From assembly GCA_023436425.1 (NCBI GenBank), contig JAEZJD010000078.1:1-28657 (forward strand): a DNA stretch of 28,657 nt. Direction: 5' to 3'. A program made the position numbers and the translations under genes. The DNA is from Bacteroidota bacterium (lineage in GTDB: Bacteria; Bacteroidota; Bacteroidia; Chitinophagales; Chitinophagaceae). The notes under the pieces were generated by a model. The model saw only the letters and a program-made list of their open reading frames with translations, made no database searches and was not told where the DNA came from. How positions within the stretch are numbered: the first letter of the stretch is position 1; every line of letters starts with the position of its first letter. Of the stretch, positions 16,989-24,749 are shown one piece after another.

Positions 16989-17318
16989 ATGGAAGAAAAT
17001 ACGCTCGTCACTTCTCTCAAACCCCGAAAAGTAAAAGGCAAAGTAGAAATTCAAATAGAGAGGTGTAAAGGATGTGAGCTTTGCTCGCACGAATGTAAGG
17101 AAGGTGCTTTGTCGCTGGGCGATTCAATTAACATCAAAGGCTACCGGTACATAATCGCCAACAATGAGCTGTGTACGGGTTGCGTAAACTGTGCGCTCGT
17201 TTGCCCCGACGCAGTTATTACTGTTTACCGCACCAACGTAAAAAAGAAAAAACTCGACGCTGCTGCAGAAGACATCAGAGATGGTTTGAAAGAAACAGTT
17301 CTTGGTCCCTCCAACTAA
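16989..17318 (+). CDS. korD: 2-oxoacid:ferredoxin oxidoreductase, delta (ferredoxin) subunit
   Basis: 109-residue protein with two complete 4Fe-4S motifs: CKGCELCSHEC and CTGCVNCALVCP. It is the electron-transfer subunit of a four-subunit 2-oxoacid oxidoreductase, carrying electrons from the thiamine-bound intermediate to ferredoxin. The N-terminal and C-terminal lysine-rich extensions fit the delta subunit of the 2-oxoglutarate (Kor) or branched-chain (Vor) enzymes. It is the first gene of the operon, five bases before the alpha subunit. The gene symbol follows the Kor naming; Vor is the alternative, since substrate cannot be told from sequence here. Confidence 0.88.
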   Translation: MEENTLVTSLKPRKVKGKVEIQIERCKGCELCSHECKEGALSLGDSINIKGYRYIIANNELCTGCVNCALVCPDAVITVYRTNVKKKKLDAAAEDIRDGLKETVLGPSN

Positions 17319-17323
17319 TTTAT

Positions 17324-18394
17324 ATGATTGAAACAAAACTCATGAAGGGTAACGAAGCGCTTGCAGAAGCTGCGATTCAGGCAGGGTGCGATGGCTACTT
17401 TGGTTACCCCATCACACCGCAATCTGAAGTGCTGGAATACCTTGCCCGTGAAATGCCCAAGCGCGGCGGCGTGGTGCTGCAGGCGGAAAGCGAAGTGGCA
17501 AGCATTAATATGGTGTATGGCGCTGCTGGCGCAGGTTTTCGTGCAATGACGTCTTCTTCATCGCCGGGCATGAGCCTGATGCAGGAGGGAATTAGCTACA
17601 TGGCAGGTGCAGAATTACCTTGCCTTTTGGTGAATGTAAATCGTGCCGGTCCCGGACTCGGGACAATACAGCCGGGACAAGGCGATTATTTTCAATCTGT
17701 GAAAGGCGGCGGACACGGTGATTACAAGTTGATTGTGCTGGCGCCTGCTTCTGTTCAGGAAATGGCAGATCACGTTTTTTTAGGTTTTGACTTAGCAGAT
17801 AAATACCGCAATCCTGTTTTGCTGCTCAGCGACGGAGCCATTGGTCAAATGATGGAGAAGGTGGAATTTAAACCATATTCAAAACCTGACGTTGACAAAT
17901 CATCGTGGGCTACCACAGGTAAGCCGAAATGGCGTAAACGAAATTCGATTAGTTCACTGCACATTCAACCCGAAAAATTGGAAGAGCACAACATGAAGTT
18001 GGAAGCCAAGTTTAGAAAGATGCGTGAAAACGAAGTTCGCTTTGAAGAAATGAATACGGAAGATGCTCATTTTCTTTTTGTGGCTTATGGGCTCAGCGCA
18101 AGAATTTGTCAAAAGGCCATGGACATTGCACGCAGCAAAGGAATTAAAGTTGGACTGCTTCGACCAATTACATTATTCCCCTATCCTTCTCAGCGCCTCA
18201 ATGAACTTGCTGACCAAATGGATTTGATTTTATCGGTTGAATTAAACAGCGGGCAAATGGTAGAAGATGTTCGCCTGGCGGTGAATGGGAAAGTGCCTGT
18301 TGAATTTTACGGACGAATGGGCGGAATGATGCCAACTCCGGAAAGCATCGTTGGTCATTTAGAAACCTTAATACAGTATCATCATGTTAACTGA
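17324..18394 (+). CDS. korA: 2-oxoacid:ferredoxin oxidoreductase, alpha subunit
   Basis: 356 residues. Carries the pyrimidine-binding domain and the transketolase C-terminal-like domain of an enzyme that oxidatively decarboxylates a 2-oxoacid to an acyl-CoA while reducing ferredoxin. The family signatures are LMKGNEALAEAAIQAG at the start, GYPITPQSEV, QAESEVASINMVYGAA, TSSSSPGMSLMQEGISY, and NRAGPGLGTIQPGQGDY. The last third has LRPITLFPYP and VELNSGQMVEDVR, the C-terminal domain. The open frame extends upstream over korD to 17171, but that part is a shadow; the ATG at 17324 gives the proper N terminus. The 3' end overlaps korB by 11 bases. Confidence 0.92.
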   Translation: MIETKLMKGNEALAEAAIQAGCDGYFGYPITPQSEVLEYLAREMPKRGGVVLQAESEVASINMVYGAAGAGFRAMTSSSSPGMSLMQEGISYMAGAELPCLLVNVNRAGPGLGTIQPGQGDYFQSVKGGGHGDYKLIVLAPASVQEMADHVFLGFDLADKYRNPVLLLSDGAIGQMMEKVEFKPYSKPDVDKSSWATTGKPKWRKRNSISSLHIQPEKLEEHNMKLEAKFRKMRENEVRFEEMNTEDAHFLFVAYGLSARICQKAMDIARSKGIKVGLLRPITLFPYPSQRLNELADQMDLILSVELNSGQMVEDVRLAVNGKVPVEFYGRMGGMMPTPESIVGHLETLIQYHHVN

Positions 18395-19178
18395 AAACGG
18401 ACATACATCCAACGAAGTTCTGAGAGAAGAATATGATGTGGTTTACAAAAAGCCATCAACCATGGTGGACGTGCCCATGCACTATTGCCCGGGATGTTAT
18501 CACAGCCTTGTGCACAAGCTGATTATGGAGGTGGTAGAGGAAATGGACATACAGGAACAAACCGTTGGTGTGGCACCTGTTGGTTGTTCAGTGTTTGCAT
18601 ACGAATACATGGATATAGACATGCAGGAAGCTGCACACGGCCGCGCATGTGCGGTGGCAACTGGAATCAAGCGACTGATGCCGGATAAATATGTTTTCAC
18701 TTACCAGGGTGATGGAGATTTGGCAGCGATAGGAATTGCAGAAACAATTCACGCCATCAACCGCGGTGAAAACATTTTAATTGTTTTCATCAACAATGCA
18801 GTGTATGGAATGACCAGCGGACAAATGGCGCCGACAACTTTGCCTGGCATGTGGAGCACCACAACACCGGATGGAAGAGACACCAGTTTTTACGGTCATC
18901 CAATTAAAGTTTCTGAGTTGATAGCTCCGTTACCGGGAGCATTTTACGTTACAAGGCAGTCGGTGAACAATTCCAATGGTGTAAGAAAAACAAAGAAGGC
19001 ATTGCAAAATGCTTTCAAATATCAGCAGTTGAAGAAAGGAACCTGTTTTGTGGAAATCGTAGGCAATTGTCCCAGTAATTGGAAAATGACACCGCTGGAA
19101 TGCACAAAGTTTGTTGACGAACACATGCTACAGGCATTTCCTGTCGGAGATATCAAGGTGCCGAACCTTAAACCTTAG
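18384..19178 (+). CDS. korB: 2-oxoacid:ferredoxin oxidoreductase, beta (thiamine-binding) subunit
   Basis: 264 residues. Binds thiamine diphosphate and magnesium: the motif starts at GDGDLAAIG (109-117) and ends at NNAVYG (137-142). Cysteines C35 and C38 (CPGC), C68 (VGCS) and C229 (GNCP) are placed as in beta subunits that hold the proximal 4Fe-4S cluster, so the internal electron path thiamine, proximal cluster, korD clusters looks complete. Family markers HYCPGCYHSLVHK, AHGRACAVATGIKR and MTSGQMAPTT are present. Overlaps korA by 11 bases, which suggests coupled translation; korC follows after 16 bases. Confidence 0.93.
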   Translation: MLTENGHTSNEVLREEYDVVYKKPSTMVDVPMHYCPGCYHSLVHKLIMEVVEEMDIQEQTVGVAPVGCSVFAYEYMDIDMQEAAHGRACAVATGIKRLMPDKYVFTYQGDGDLAAIGIAETIHAINRGENILIVFINNAVYGMTSGQMAPTTLPGMWSTTTPDGRDTSFYGHPIKVSELIAPLPGAFYVTRQSVNNSNGVRKTKKALQNAFKYQQLKKGTCFVEIVGNCPSNWKMTPLECTKFVDEHMLQAFPVGDIKVPNLKP

Positions 19179-19194
19179 ACACTAAAAACTTTTT

Positions 19195-19761
19195 ATGTTA
19201 GAAGAACTTATTGTTGCCGGCTTTGGAGGACAAGGAGTCCTTTCCATGGGAATGACGCTGGCTTATGCGGGAATGATTGAAGACAAAGAAATCTCATGGA
19301 TGCCGTCGTATGGTCCGGAAATGAGAGGTGGCACTGCCAACTGTATCACCATTCTTTCCTCCTCCAAAATTAGTTCGCCGATACTGTCGCAATTTGATTC
19401 TGCTATTGTCCTCAATCAGCCATCAATGGACAAATTCGCACCTAAGTTGAAACCGGGCGGTCTGCTTATTTACGATTCAGGAACTGTGTTAAAGCCAAGT
19501 ACCAGAACAGACATTGAAATGATTGGTATCCCTGCAACCAGTGAAGCGCTGAAGCTGAAAAAGGCCAAAACCATGAACATGATTGTCCTTGGTGCCTACC
19601 TGCATCTGAAGCCTGTCGTGAGCATCGAGTCCATTCTCGAAGCCTTAAAAAAAGTATTGCCCGAAAAATACCATCACATGCTTCCTGTCAACGAGCAGGC
19701 ATTGCTCCGCGGCGAACAATTAGTTCATGAAATGCGTGAAGGGGTGATGATGGTTGGCTAA
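19195..19761 (+). CDS. korC: 2-oxoacid:ferredoxin oxidoreductase, gamma subunit
   Basis: 188 residues. The gamma domain that completes the heterotetramer and helps bind coenzyme A. It opens with the diagnostic VAGFGGQGVLSMG nucleotide-type loop, then SWMPSYGPEMRGGTANC, and ends with the LPEKYHHMLPVNEQAL helix. Full length for the family. It is the last gene of the korDABC operon and is followed by a terminator hairpin; the hemerythrin gene converges on it. Confidence 0.92.
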   Translation: MLEELIVAGFGGQGVLSMGMTLAYAGMIEDKEISWMPSYGPEMRGGTANCITILSSSKISSPILSQFDSAIVLNQPSMDKFAPKLKPGGLLIYDSGTVLKPSTRTDIEMIGIPATSEALKLKKAKTMNMIVLGAYLHLKPVVSIESILEALKKVLPEKYHHMLPVNEQALLRGEQLVHEMREGVMMVG

Positions 19762-19791
19762 TTTTTTTTTCCATAGCGTTTGCTTGCTTTT

Positions 19792-19824
19792 ACAGGGTCT
19801 CCACAGGCCCTGTCTTTATTTCTT
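19792..19824 (+). terminator. Intrinsic terminator of the kor operon
   Basis: Stem ACAGGG (19792-19797) with CCCTGT (19808-19813), extendable by a T-G pair, 10-base loop, followed by CTTTATTTCTT. The T-rich tract runs into the 3' end of the convergent hemerythrin gene. A run of nine T also sits directly after the korC stop (19762-19770) without a clear hairpin. Confidence 0.6.
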
Positions 19825-20295
19825 CAGCCAAAACTCGTTATCCCATCTCGGCGACTCGTGGTGCCTGGAATTGCTGATTTCATGTCCAATGATTTGCAGA
19901 TCGTCGGGTGACAAAACCTTTTCCGCCCAACCAAAAAGTTCCCGCTCCTCAAACCGTATGTGATCGGTCAGGAGTTCTGCAAAATTTAAGAGTGCGTCCT
20001 TCTTCAAAGCATCACCCAACGCCAGCTTCTTTATTGCTATGTGTTCGTCAAACATTCTGCTCACTAAAGAATTTTCGGCAGGTAAATAGGGTGCGAGGAT
20101 TTCTTCCTCTTCTCTGAAATGTTCATCGAGATGATTATTCCAAAACCATTTAACATATTCCGCGATTGTACTCTCGTCAGTTCCGTTTTTCAAACCCTGT
20201 TTGATTTTCCAGCCAAGCAATAAACCTTCGTGATGGTCTTTCGAAAGCGGCGTAAGTTCTTTAGTTCTCTTAATTGGTTTTAATTCGTTTGCCAT
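19816..20295 (-). CDS. Hemerythrin domain-containing protein
   Basis: 159 residues, mostly helical. The diiron ligands of the HHE cation-binding fold are in place: H21 or H22 (SKDHHEG), H55 and H59 with E63 (NNHLDEHFREEEE), H85 (DEHIAI), H112 and E116 (DHIRFEERELF). Such proteins bind O2, NO or iron, or act in stress and repair. It is downstream of the MBL-fold hydrolase, 16 bases apart on the same strand, so the two are likely co-transcribed. It is convergent with the oxygen-sensitive kor operon; a protective role is possible but only inferred from position. Confidence 0.9.
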   Translation of the reverse strand: MANELKPIKRTKELTPLSKDHHEGLLLGWKIKQGLKNGTDESTIAEYVKWFWNNHLDEHFREEEEILAPYLPAENSLVSRMFDEHIAIKKLALGDALKKDALLNFAELLTDHIRFEERELFGWAEKVLSPDDLQIIGHEISNSRHHESPRWDNEFWLKK

Positions 20296-20311
20296 ATCTA
20301 TTCTGTTATAA

Positions 20312-20956
20312 TCACACCATCTTAACGAATGGATTTGTTTTCAGTTCGTCGCCTATTGTAGTTGAGCTGCCATGTCCGGGATGAACGATGACATCTTCGG
20401 GCAAAGTATACAGCTTACTTTTGATGCTCTCTTCCAAAATTTTAAAATCGCCTCCGGGTAAATCTGTTCTGCCAACGCTGCCTTCAAACAAAACATCGCC
20501 ACTTACCACAAACCTGTTTTTGCTACTATAAAAAGAAATACTACCAGGCGAATGACCCGGTGTAAACAATATACTCAATTCATCGTCACCGATGCGAATT
20601 ACGTCTTCTTCATCAATAAACTTCAGCTCAGCATCGTAATTAATAAAAGGGAGCTGATAAAGCTGTCCCGATGTTGGTCCATACTCCAGAACAGGCTTTT
20701 CCAATTTGTGAATATGCAAAAGCAAACCATATTTCTTATGAATGAAACTATTGCCAAAAATGTGATCTAAATGGCAGTGGGTATTGAGCAGATAAACAGG
20801 TTTTAGACTATTTTTCTCGATAAACTGCACCAGTTCCTGTTCCTCACTTGCAAAATAGCACCCCGGGTCTATAATACAGCAGTCCCCATTTTCGTTGTAA
20901 ACGATGTAAGTATTCTCCTGGACAGGGTTGAAGGTAAAAGGCTGAACAGTTAACAT
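20312..20956 (-). CDS. MBL-fold metallohydrolase, glyoxalase II-like
   Basis: 214 residues. All metal ligands of the metallo-beta-lactamase fold are visible: H60, H62, D64 and H65 (NTHCHLDHIFG), H135 (FTPGHSPGS), D154 (VSGDVLFEGSVGRTD) and H195 (VHPGHG). The short length and the SGDVLFEGSVGRTD and HPGHGSSTT blocks match the YcbL/GloB-like hydroxyacylglutathione hydrolase-type group. The same core occurs in persulfide dioxygenases and thioesterases, so the substrate is open. Start ATG at 20954-20956. First gene of a probable two-gene unit with the hemerythrin. Confidence 0.88.
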   Translation of the reverse strand: MLTVQPFTFNPVQENTYIVYNENGDCCIIDPGCYFASEEQELVQFIEKNSLKPVYLLNTHCHLDHIFGNSFIHKKYGLLLHIHKLEKPVLEYGPTSGQLYQLPFINYDAELKFIDEEDVIRIGDDELSILFTPGHSPGSISFYSSKNRFVVSGDVLFEGSVGRTDLPGGDFKILEESIKSKLYTLPEDVIVHPGHGSSTTIGDELKTNPFVKMV

Positions 20957-21030
20957 GCGGATTTCGTATTTTTAATTGCAATTTACTACCCATTTTCCGG
21001 AGCTAATTTTTAAGAATCTCATTTACTCTT

Positions 21031-24000
21031 ATGAATAAATTGATGTACCGACTGGCAGTTGCTGCTGTTTTTTCTATTTGCATAGTGTCCCATGCCGTCG
21101 CCCAGGTGAACGCCGTAGAATATGGCAAAAACAGGGTGCAGTATCAAAAGTTCGACTGGAAGTTCTACCAAACAGACAATTTCAACACTTACTTCAATCA
21201 AAATGGTCAGGAGATTGCAAAGTATGTGGCGCAGGTTGCAGAAAAGGAATTACCCCAACTTGAAGAGTTCATCGAATACGGCATGCAGCGCCGGGCGAAC
21301 ATCGCACTTTACAGCAGCTTCGATGAAATGTACCAATCAAATATCGGCATTGGTATCGATTGGCAGAACACCGGCGGGGTAACGAAACTGGTGAACAACA
21401 AAATGCTGCTATATTTCGACGCAAATCACCAGAATTTAAGAAAACAAATACGTCAGGGAATTGCAGGAGTATTGGTTTCAAATATGTTGTTCGGCGATGA
21501 TCTTGGCGAATTTGCTGCAAACCAAACATTGCTCGACCTTCCAAAGTGGCTCACCGATGGCTACATCAGCTACGCTGCTGAAGAATGGAATACTGATCTG
21601 GACGACCAACTAAAAAGTGCGCTGCTCAGCGGCGACTACAACAACTTTTATCAGCTTGCTTTTGCAAAACCTTTGCTTGCCGGTCATGCGTTTTGGTACT
21701 ACATCGGTAATAAATACGGTCGCAACAAAACGACATATCTTCTGTACCTGTCTCGCATTTACCGCAACCTAAATAGCGCTACGCAGAAAATTGCAAAAAA
21801 GAAATTTAAAGATGTGCTGCGGGACTTTATGACGGAATTGCCCCAGCAATATTATAAGGACATTCGCAGCAGAAAGGTTGTTCCAAAAGGTCAGCTTGCG
21901 GTTACTGAAGAAGTAGGCAAAAAGGATTTCTTCCGTTTCAATGCCAACCCTATTCCGAAAAGTTTCACTTATGCTGTGGTTGAATTCAAGCAGGGGAAAT
22001 ACAGCGTAGTGCTGCATCCTGATTTTTACAACAGAAAAGTGTTGCTGCAATACGGTGCCCGCACAAGAGAAGATGAAATCAATCCCAACTACCCCATTCT
22101 TGCATGGGACGGAAAAGGCCAGCGGCTGGCTGTCGTCTACAATTCCGAAGGCAAAAACAAATTATTTGTATACGATGTCGTGGGACGGGTAAAAACAGTG
22201 CAACAGGAGCTACCCATGTTCACTCAGGTGCAGGATGCAAAGTATATGCTGGATGCAAACACATTGCTGTTGAGCGCAGTAAAAAATGGTCACACCGACA
22301 TTTTTGTTTACAAGATTGACAAACAAACCGTGCAGCAGGTTACTAATGATCTGTATGATGACATAGACCCGTCATTTGTTGCTTTTCCTGGCAAAACCGG
22401 AATTATATTTTCCAGCAACAGACCTTCGGAAACCGCCGTTGCAACCGACACATCAGTCAACGCCGCACATTACAACATTTTTCTTGCAGACAACTGGGAT
22501 AAACCTGAAGCGCAGCAGCTTACACAACTAACAAATGTGAGCTTTGGAAATGCACGCTATCCTTCGCAATATCAATCAAGCCATTTCACCTTTGTCAGTG
22601 ATGAAAACGGAATTGCAAACAGGTACGCCGGGTTCTTCCGCTCAGAACGGGCCGGCATCGACACGCTGGTTTTCATTGCCGGCGAAGTACTTCGCAATCC
22701 GGGAAGAAAAGAAGTTGATAGCCTGCTGAAAGAAACGAATCGGAACGATATCGACTCCGTGGGTTTTGTATCGATCACCAATGATTCTGCTTATGTCTTT
22801 CCATTGACAAACTATCAAAGCAGCTTGCTGGAAACGAGAACGGCGGGCGACAATACACAGGTTAGTGAAGTGGTGCGTCAGGGAAATTACAAATTTTTGT
22901 ATCGGTTGAAGGTGGATGAAAATGGGTTGCGTAGAAGAAATGTTTCCGCAAAACCTACCGAATACCGAAAAAAGGTTGAGGAGCAAAACAGGCTGGCACT
23001 GATGCGCACAACGAGAACGGATGAACTTTCCGATACGACAAAAAAACAAAATGACTTTTTCCAAAATGAGTTTCAAAATGAACAGCGAGATACAGCTGCG
23101 GGAAAAGTTTTCGATGCTACGGATGCAGAAAATGAAATGGTTTTGAGACGTGCAAAAATTTTTGAGTACAAACCGCCCAAATTTTTCAACGACTATGTTG
23201 TCGCAGGTTTGAACAACACTACGTTCGTCATAAACAAATATCAACCTTACACCAGAACAGGCCCCATTGATCCCGCCAACGGCAATAGTTTAAATGGCTT
23301 AATCAGAATGGGCACTGTTGATCTGTTCGAAAACTATAAACTGTCGGGTGGTTTCCGCATTGCTCCCAACCTTAGGGACAACGACGTTTTGTTTGAATTT
23401 ACCAATTTGAAAAAGCGTTGGGACTGGGGCTTCACCTATTATCGCAGCACCATCGAAACCTATACGGATACAACCGGAAATGGAAGGCTCCCTTCGGTGT
23501 ATGTTAAACAGCATTCCAATTATTACCTTGCGAGATTTGCGTATGCGTTTGACAGAGTACGAAGCATACGGTTCACTCTCGGGCCGCGATTCGACAAAAA
23601 TGTTTTTCCGGCAATTACTGCTCGAAACTTAAAGCAGCCTGACATTGATAGAACGTATGGACAACTAAGCCTGGAATATGTGCACGACAACACGTTGAAT
23701 CCTGCACAAAACATCTGGAACGGACTTCGGTGGAAAGCTTATGTAGATTGGTTTACGCGAGTCGCTGATGCAAAAACGGAAGGAAAATATCTTTTCAACG
23801 CGGGCTTTGATGCACGGCATTATTTACCTCTGTACCGAAATTTAATTTGGGCTGTTCGAGCTGCAGGAGATTTTTCGTGGGGCACACAAAAAGTTATCTA
23901 CTATTTAGGCGGTGTGGATGGTTGGTTAAAAATTCGGGAAAATCAAAAACAGGATCCGAATACCGGACAAATAAGCTACAGGTATTTTGATCCTTCAAAC

Positions 24001-24444
24001 ACACCTGATCCGGACAATGATTATGCGTTTCAATCGCTGGCGGTAAACATGAGAGGCTTCAGGCAAAATGTGGCAAATGGAAATAATAATCTGGTCATCA
24101 ATAGTGAAGTAAGATTTCCTGTTTTTTCTACACTGCTCAATCGCCCAATTAACAATGCGTTAATCCGCAATTTTCAGTTGGTACAGTTCGTAGACCTGGG
24201 TGCGGCATGGAACGGGAAGTACGACAAAATAGAACGACCAAGCGTTTCTTACGCATCGGGATCCGCGCCGGGAATGTTTTTGAAAGTGAAGGCCGGTGGC
24301 ATTGGTCCCTTTGCCGGGGGCTATGGCTTTGGTGTTCGCAGCACGTTACTTGGATACTTTGTAAAATTTGATGCTGCCTGGCAAATGAATGGAGTCTTCA
24401 AAGGAAAGCCTATGACGTATTTGGCTTTGGGTCTCGATTTCTAA
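21031..24444 (+). CDS. Outer-membrane protein: inactive peptidase-like domain, TolB-like propeller, Omp85-like barrel
   Basis: 1137 residues. Signal peptide about 1-25 (cleavage after AVAQ). Residues about 35-290 resemble a gluzincin-type metallopeptidase domain, but the zinc site is lost: the place expected for HExxH reads QGIAG (142-146) and the downstream WLxEGxAxY element reads WLTDGYISY (173-181). Residues about 300-640 look like a TolB-type WD40/PD40 beta-propeller (blades with DIFVYKIDKQTVQQVTND, PSFVAFPGKTGIIFSSNRP and similar). A variable linker follows; from about 745 to the end is a beta-barrel resembling the BamA/Omp85 superfamily, with LYRNLIWAVRAAGDFSWG, GGVDGWLKIRENQ, VNMRGFRQ and VRFPVFS blocks and a final LALGLDF. 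Proteins of this build are found across Bacteroidota and are often named TolB-like; their task in the outer membrane is not known. Monocistronic, with a strong terminator. Confidence 0.82.
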   Translation: MNKLMYRLAVAAVFSICIVSHAVAQVNAVEYGKNRVQYQKFDWKFYQTDNFNTYFNQNGQEIAKYVAQVAEKELPQLEEFIEYGMQRRANIALYSSFDEMYQSNIGIGIDWQNTGGVTKLVNNKMLLYFDANHQNLRKQIRQGIAGVLVSNMLFGDDLGEFAANQTLLDLPKWLTDGYISYAAEEWNTDLDDQLKSALLSGDYNNFYQLAFAKPLLAGHAFWYYIGNKYGRNKTTYLLYLSRIYRNLNSATQKIAKKKFKDVLRDFMTELPQQYYKDIRSRKVVPKGQLAVTEEVGKKDFFRFNANPIPKSFTYAVVEFKQGKYSVVLHPDFYNRKVLLQYGARTREDEINPNYPILAWDGKGQRLAVVYNSEGKNKLFVYDVVGRVKTVQQELPMFTQVQDAKYMLDANTLLLSAVKNGHTDIFVYKIDKQTVQQVTNDLYDDIDPSFVAFPGKTGIIFSSNRPSETAVATDTSVNAAHYNIFLADNWDKPEAQQLTQLTNVSFGNARYPSQYQSSHFTFVSDENGIANRYAGFFRSERAGIDTLVFIAGEVLRNPGRKEVDSLLKETNRNDIDSVGFVSITNDSAYVFPLTNYQSSLLETRTAGDNTQVSEVVRQGNYKFLYRLKVDENGLRRRNVSAKPTEYRKKVEEQNRLALMRTTRTDELSDTTKKQNDFFQNEFQNEQRDTAAGKVFDATDAENEMVLRRAKIFEYKPPKFFNDYVVAGLNNTTFVINKYQPYTRTGPIDPANGNSLNGLIRMGTVDLFENYKLSGGFRIAPNLRDNDVLFEFTNLKKRWDWGFTYYRSTIETYTDTTGNGRLPSVYVKQHSNYYLARFAYAFDRVRSIRFTLGPRFDKNVFPAITARNLKQPDIDRTYGQLSLEYVHDNTLNPAQNIWNGLRWKAYVDWFTRVADAKTEGKYLFNAGFDARHYLPLYRNLIWAVRAAGDFSWGTQKVIYYLGGVDGWLKIRENQKQDPNTGQISYRYFDPSNTPDPDNDYAFQSLAVNMRGFRQNVANGNNNLVINSEVRFPVFSTLLNRPINNALIRNFQLVQFVDLGAAWNGKYDKIERPSVSYASGSAPGMFLKVKAGGIGPFAGGYGFGVRSTLLGYFVKFDAAWQMNGVFKGKPMTYLALGLDF

Positions 24445-24453
24445 AAACAAATT

Positions 24454-24509
24454 AAAATGTACAATGGAGAATGTCTAAACGATACTCGTATCCATTGTAC
24501 ATTTTTTTT
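24454..24509. terminator. Bidirectional intrinsic terminator
   Basis: Perfect 15-bp inverted repeat AAAATGTACAATGGA (24454-24468) and TCCATTGTACATTTT (24491-24505), 22-base loop, with a T-run to 24509 on the plus strand and an A-rich left flank that gives T on the minus strand. It lies between the stops of the barrel gene (+) and the last gene of the creD operon (-), so it can serve both. Confidence 0.9.
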
Positions 24510-24515
24510 CAGCTA

Positions 24516-24734
24516 TTACTCACTCGTTTTCTCAGCAATCCACTTCCACCAGAACGCAGTGCAGGTGGTGTACACAAACATGTGGTACAGGTCATCGCTC
24601 ACTGAGTGTCCATTTCGCACAATTGAGGCGTAAACAGGAATTAGAAAAATAATACCTAGCATACTGATGGCAATGCCTGCTGCATGCACCGGAATATACA
24701 TCCACCCGTAACGTCTGAACCAAACTTGTTTCAT
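24516..24734 (-). CDS. Small membrane protein, two helices
   Basis: 72 residues. Hydrophobic helices at about 11-38 (through AGIAISMLGIIFLIPVYASIV) and about 48-66. Aromatic-rich ends include WFRRYGW and FWWKWIAEKTS. Small proteins of this look occur in other Bacteroidota genomes; no function is known to me. It is the last gene of the operon, 15 bases after creD, which supports a link with CreD. Confidence 0.75.
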   Translation of the reverse strand: MKQVWFRRYGWMYIPVHAAGIAISMLGIIFLIPVYASIVRNGHSVSDDLYHMFVYTTCTAFWWKWIAEKTSE

Positions 24735-24749
24735 GCTTAATTTTTTCGG

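Noticed and set aside
17171..17323. Upstream extension of the korA reading frame with an Arg/Lys/Cys-rich N terminus
   Set aside because: It overlaps korD in another frame and is unlike any alpha subunit; the ATG at 17324 gives the standard start.
20957..21030. Promoter for the barrel gene with TAATTTTT
   Set aside because: One mismatch at the important final G and no well-placed -33 TTG.
22642..23244. 200-residue open frame antisense to the barrel gene
   Set aside because: Its composition is that of a shadow frame (rich in Phe, Ile and Cys) and the plus-strand gene is clearly coding throughout.
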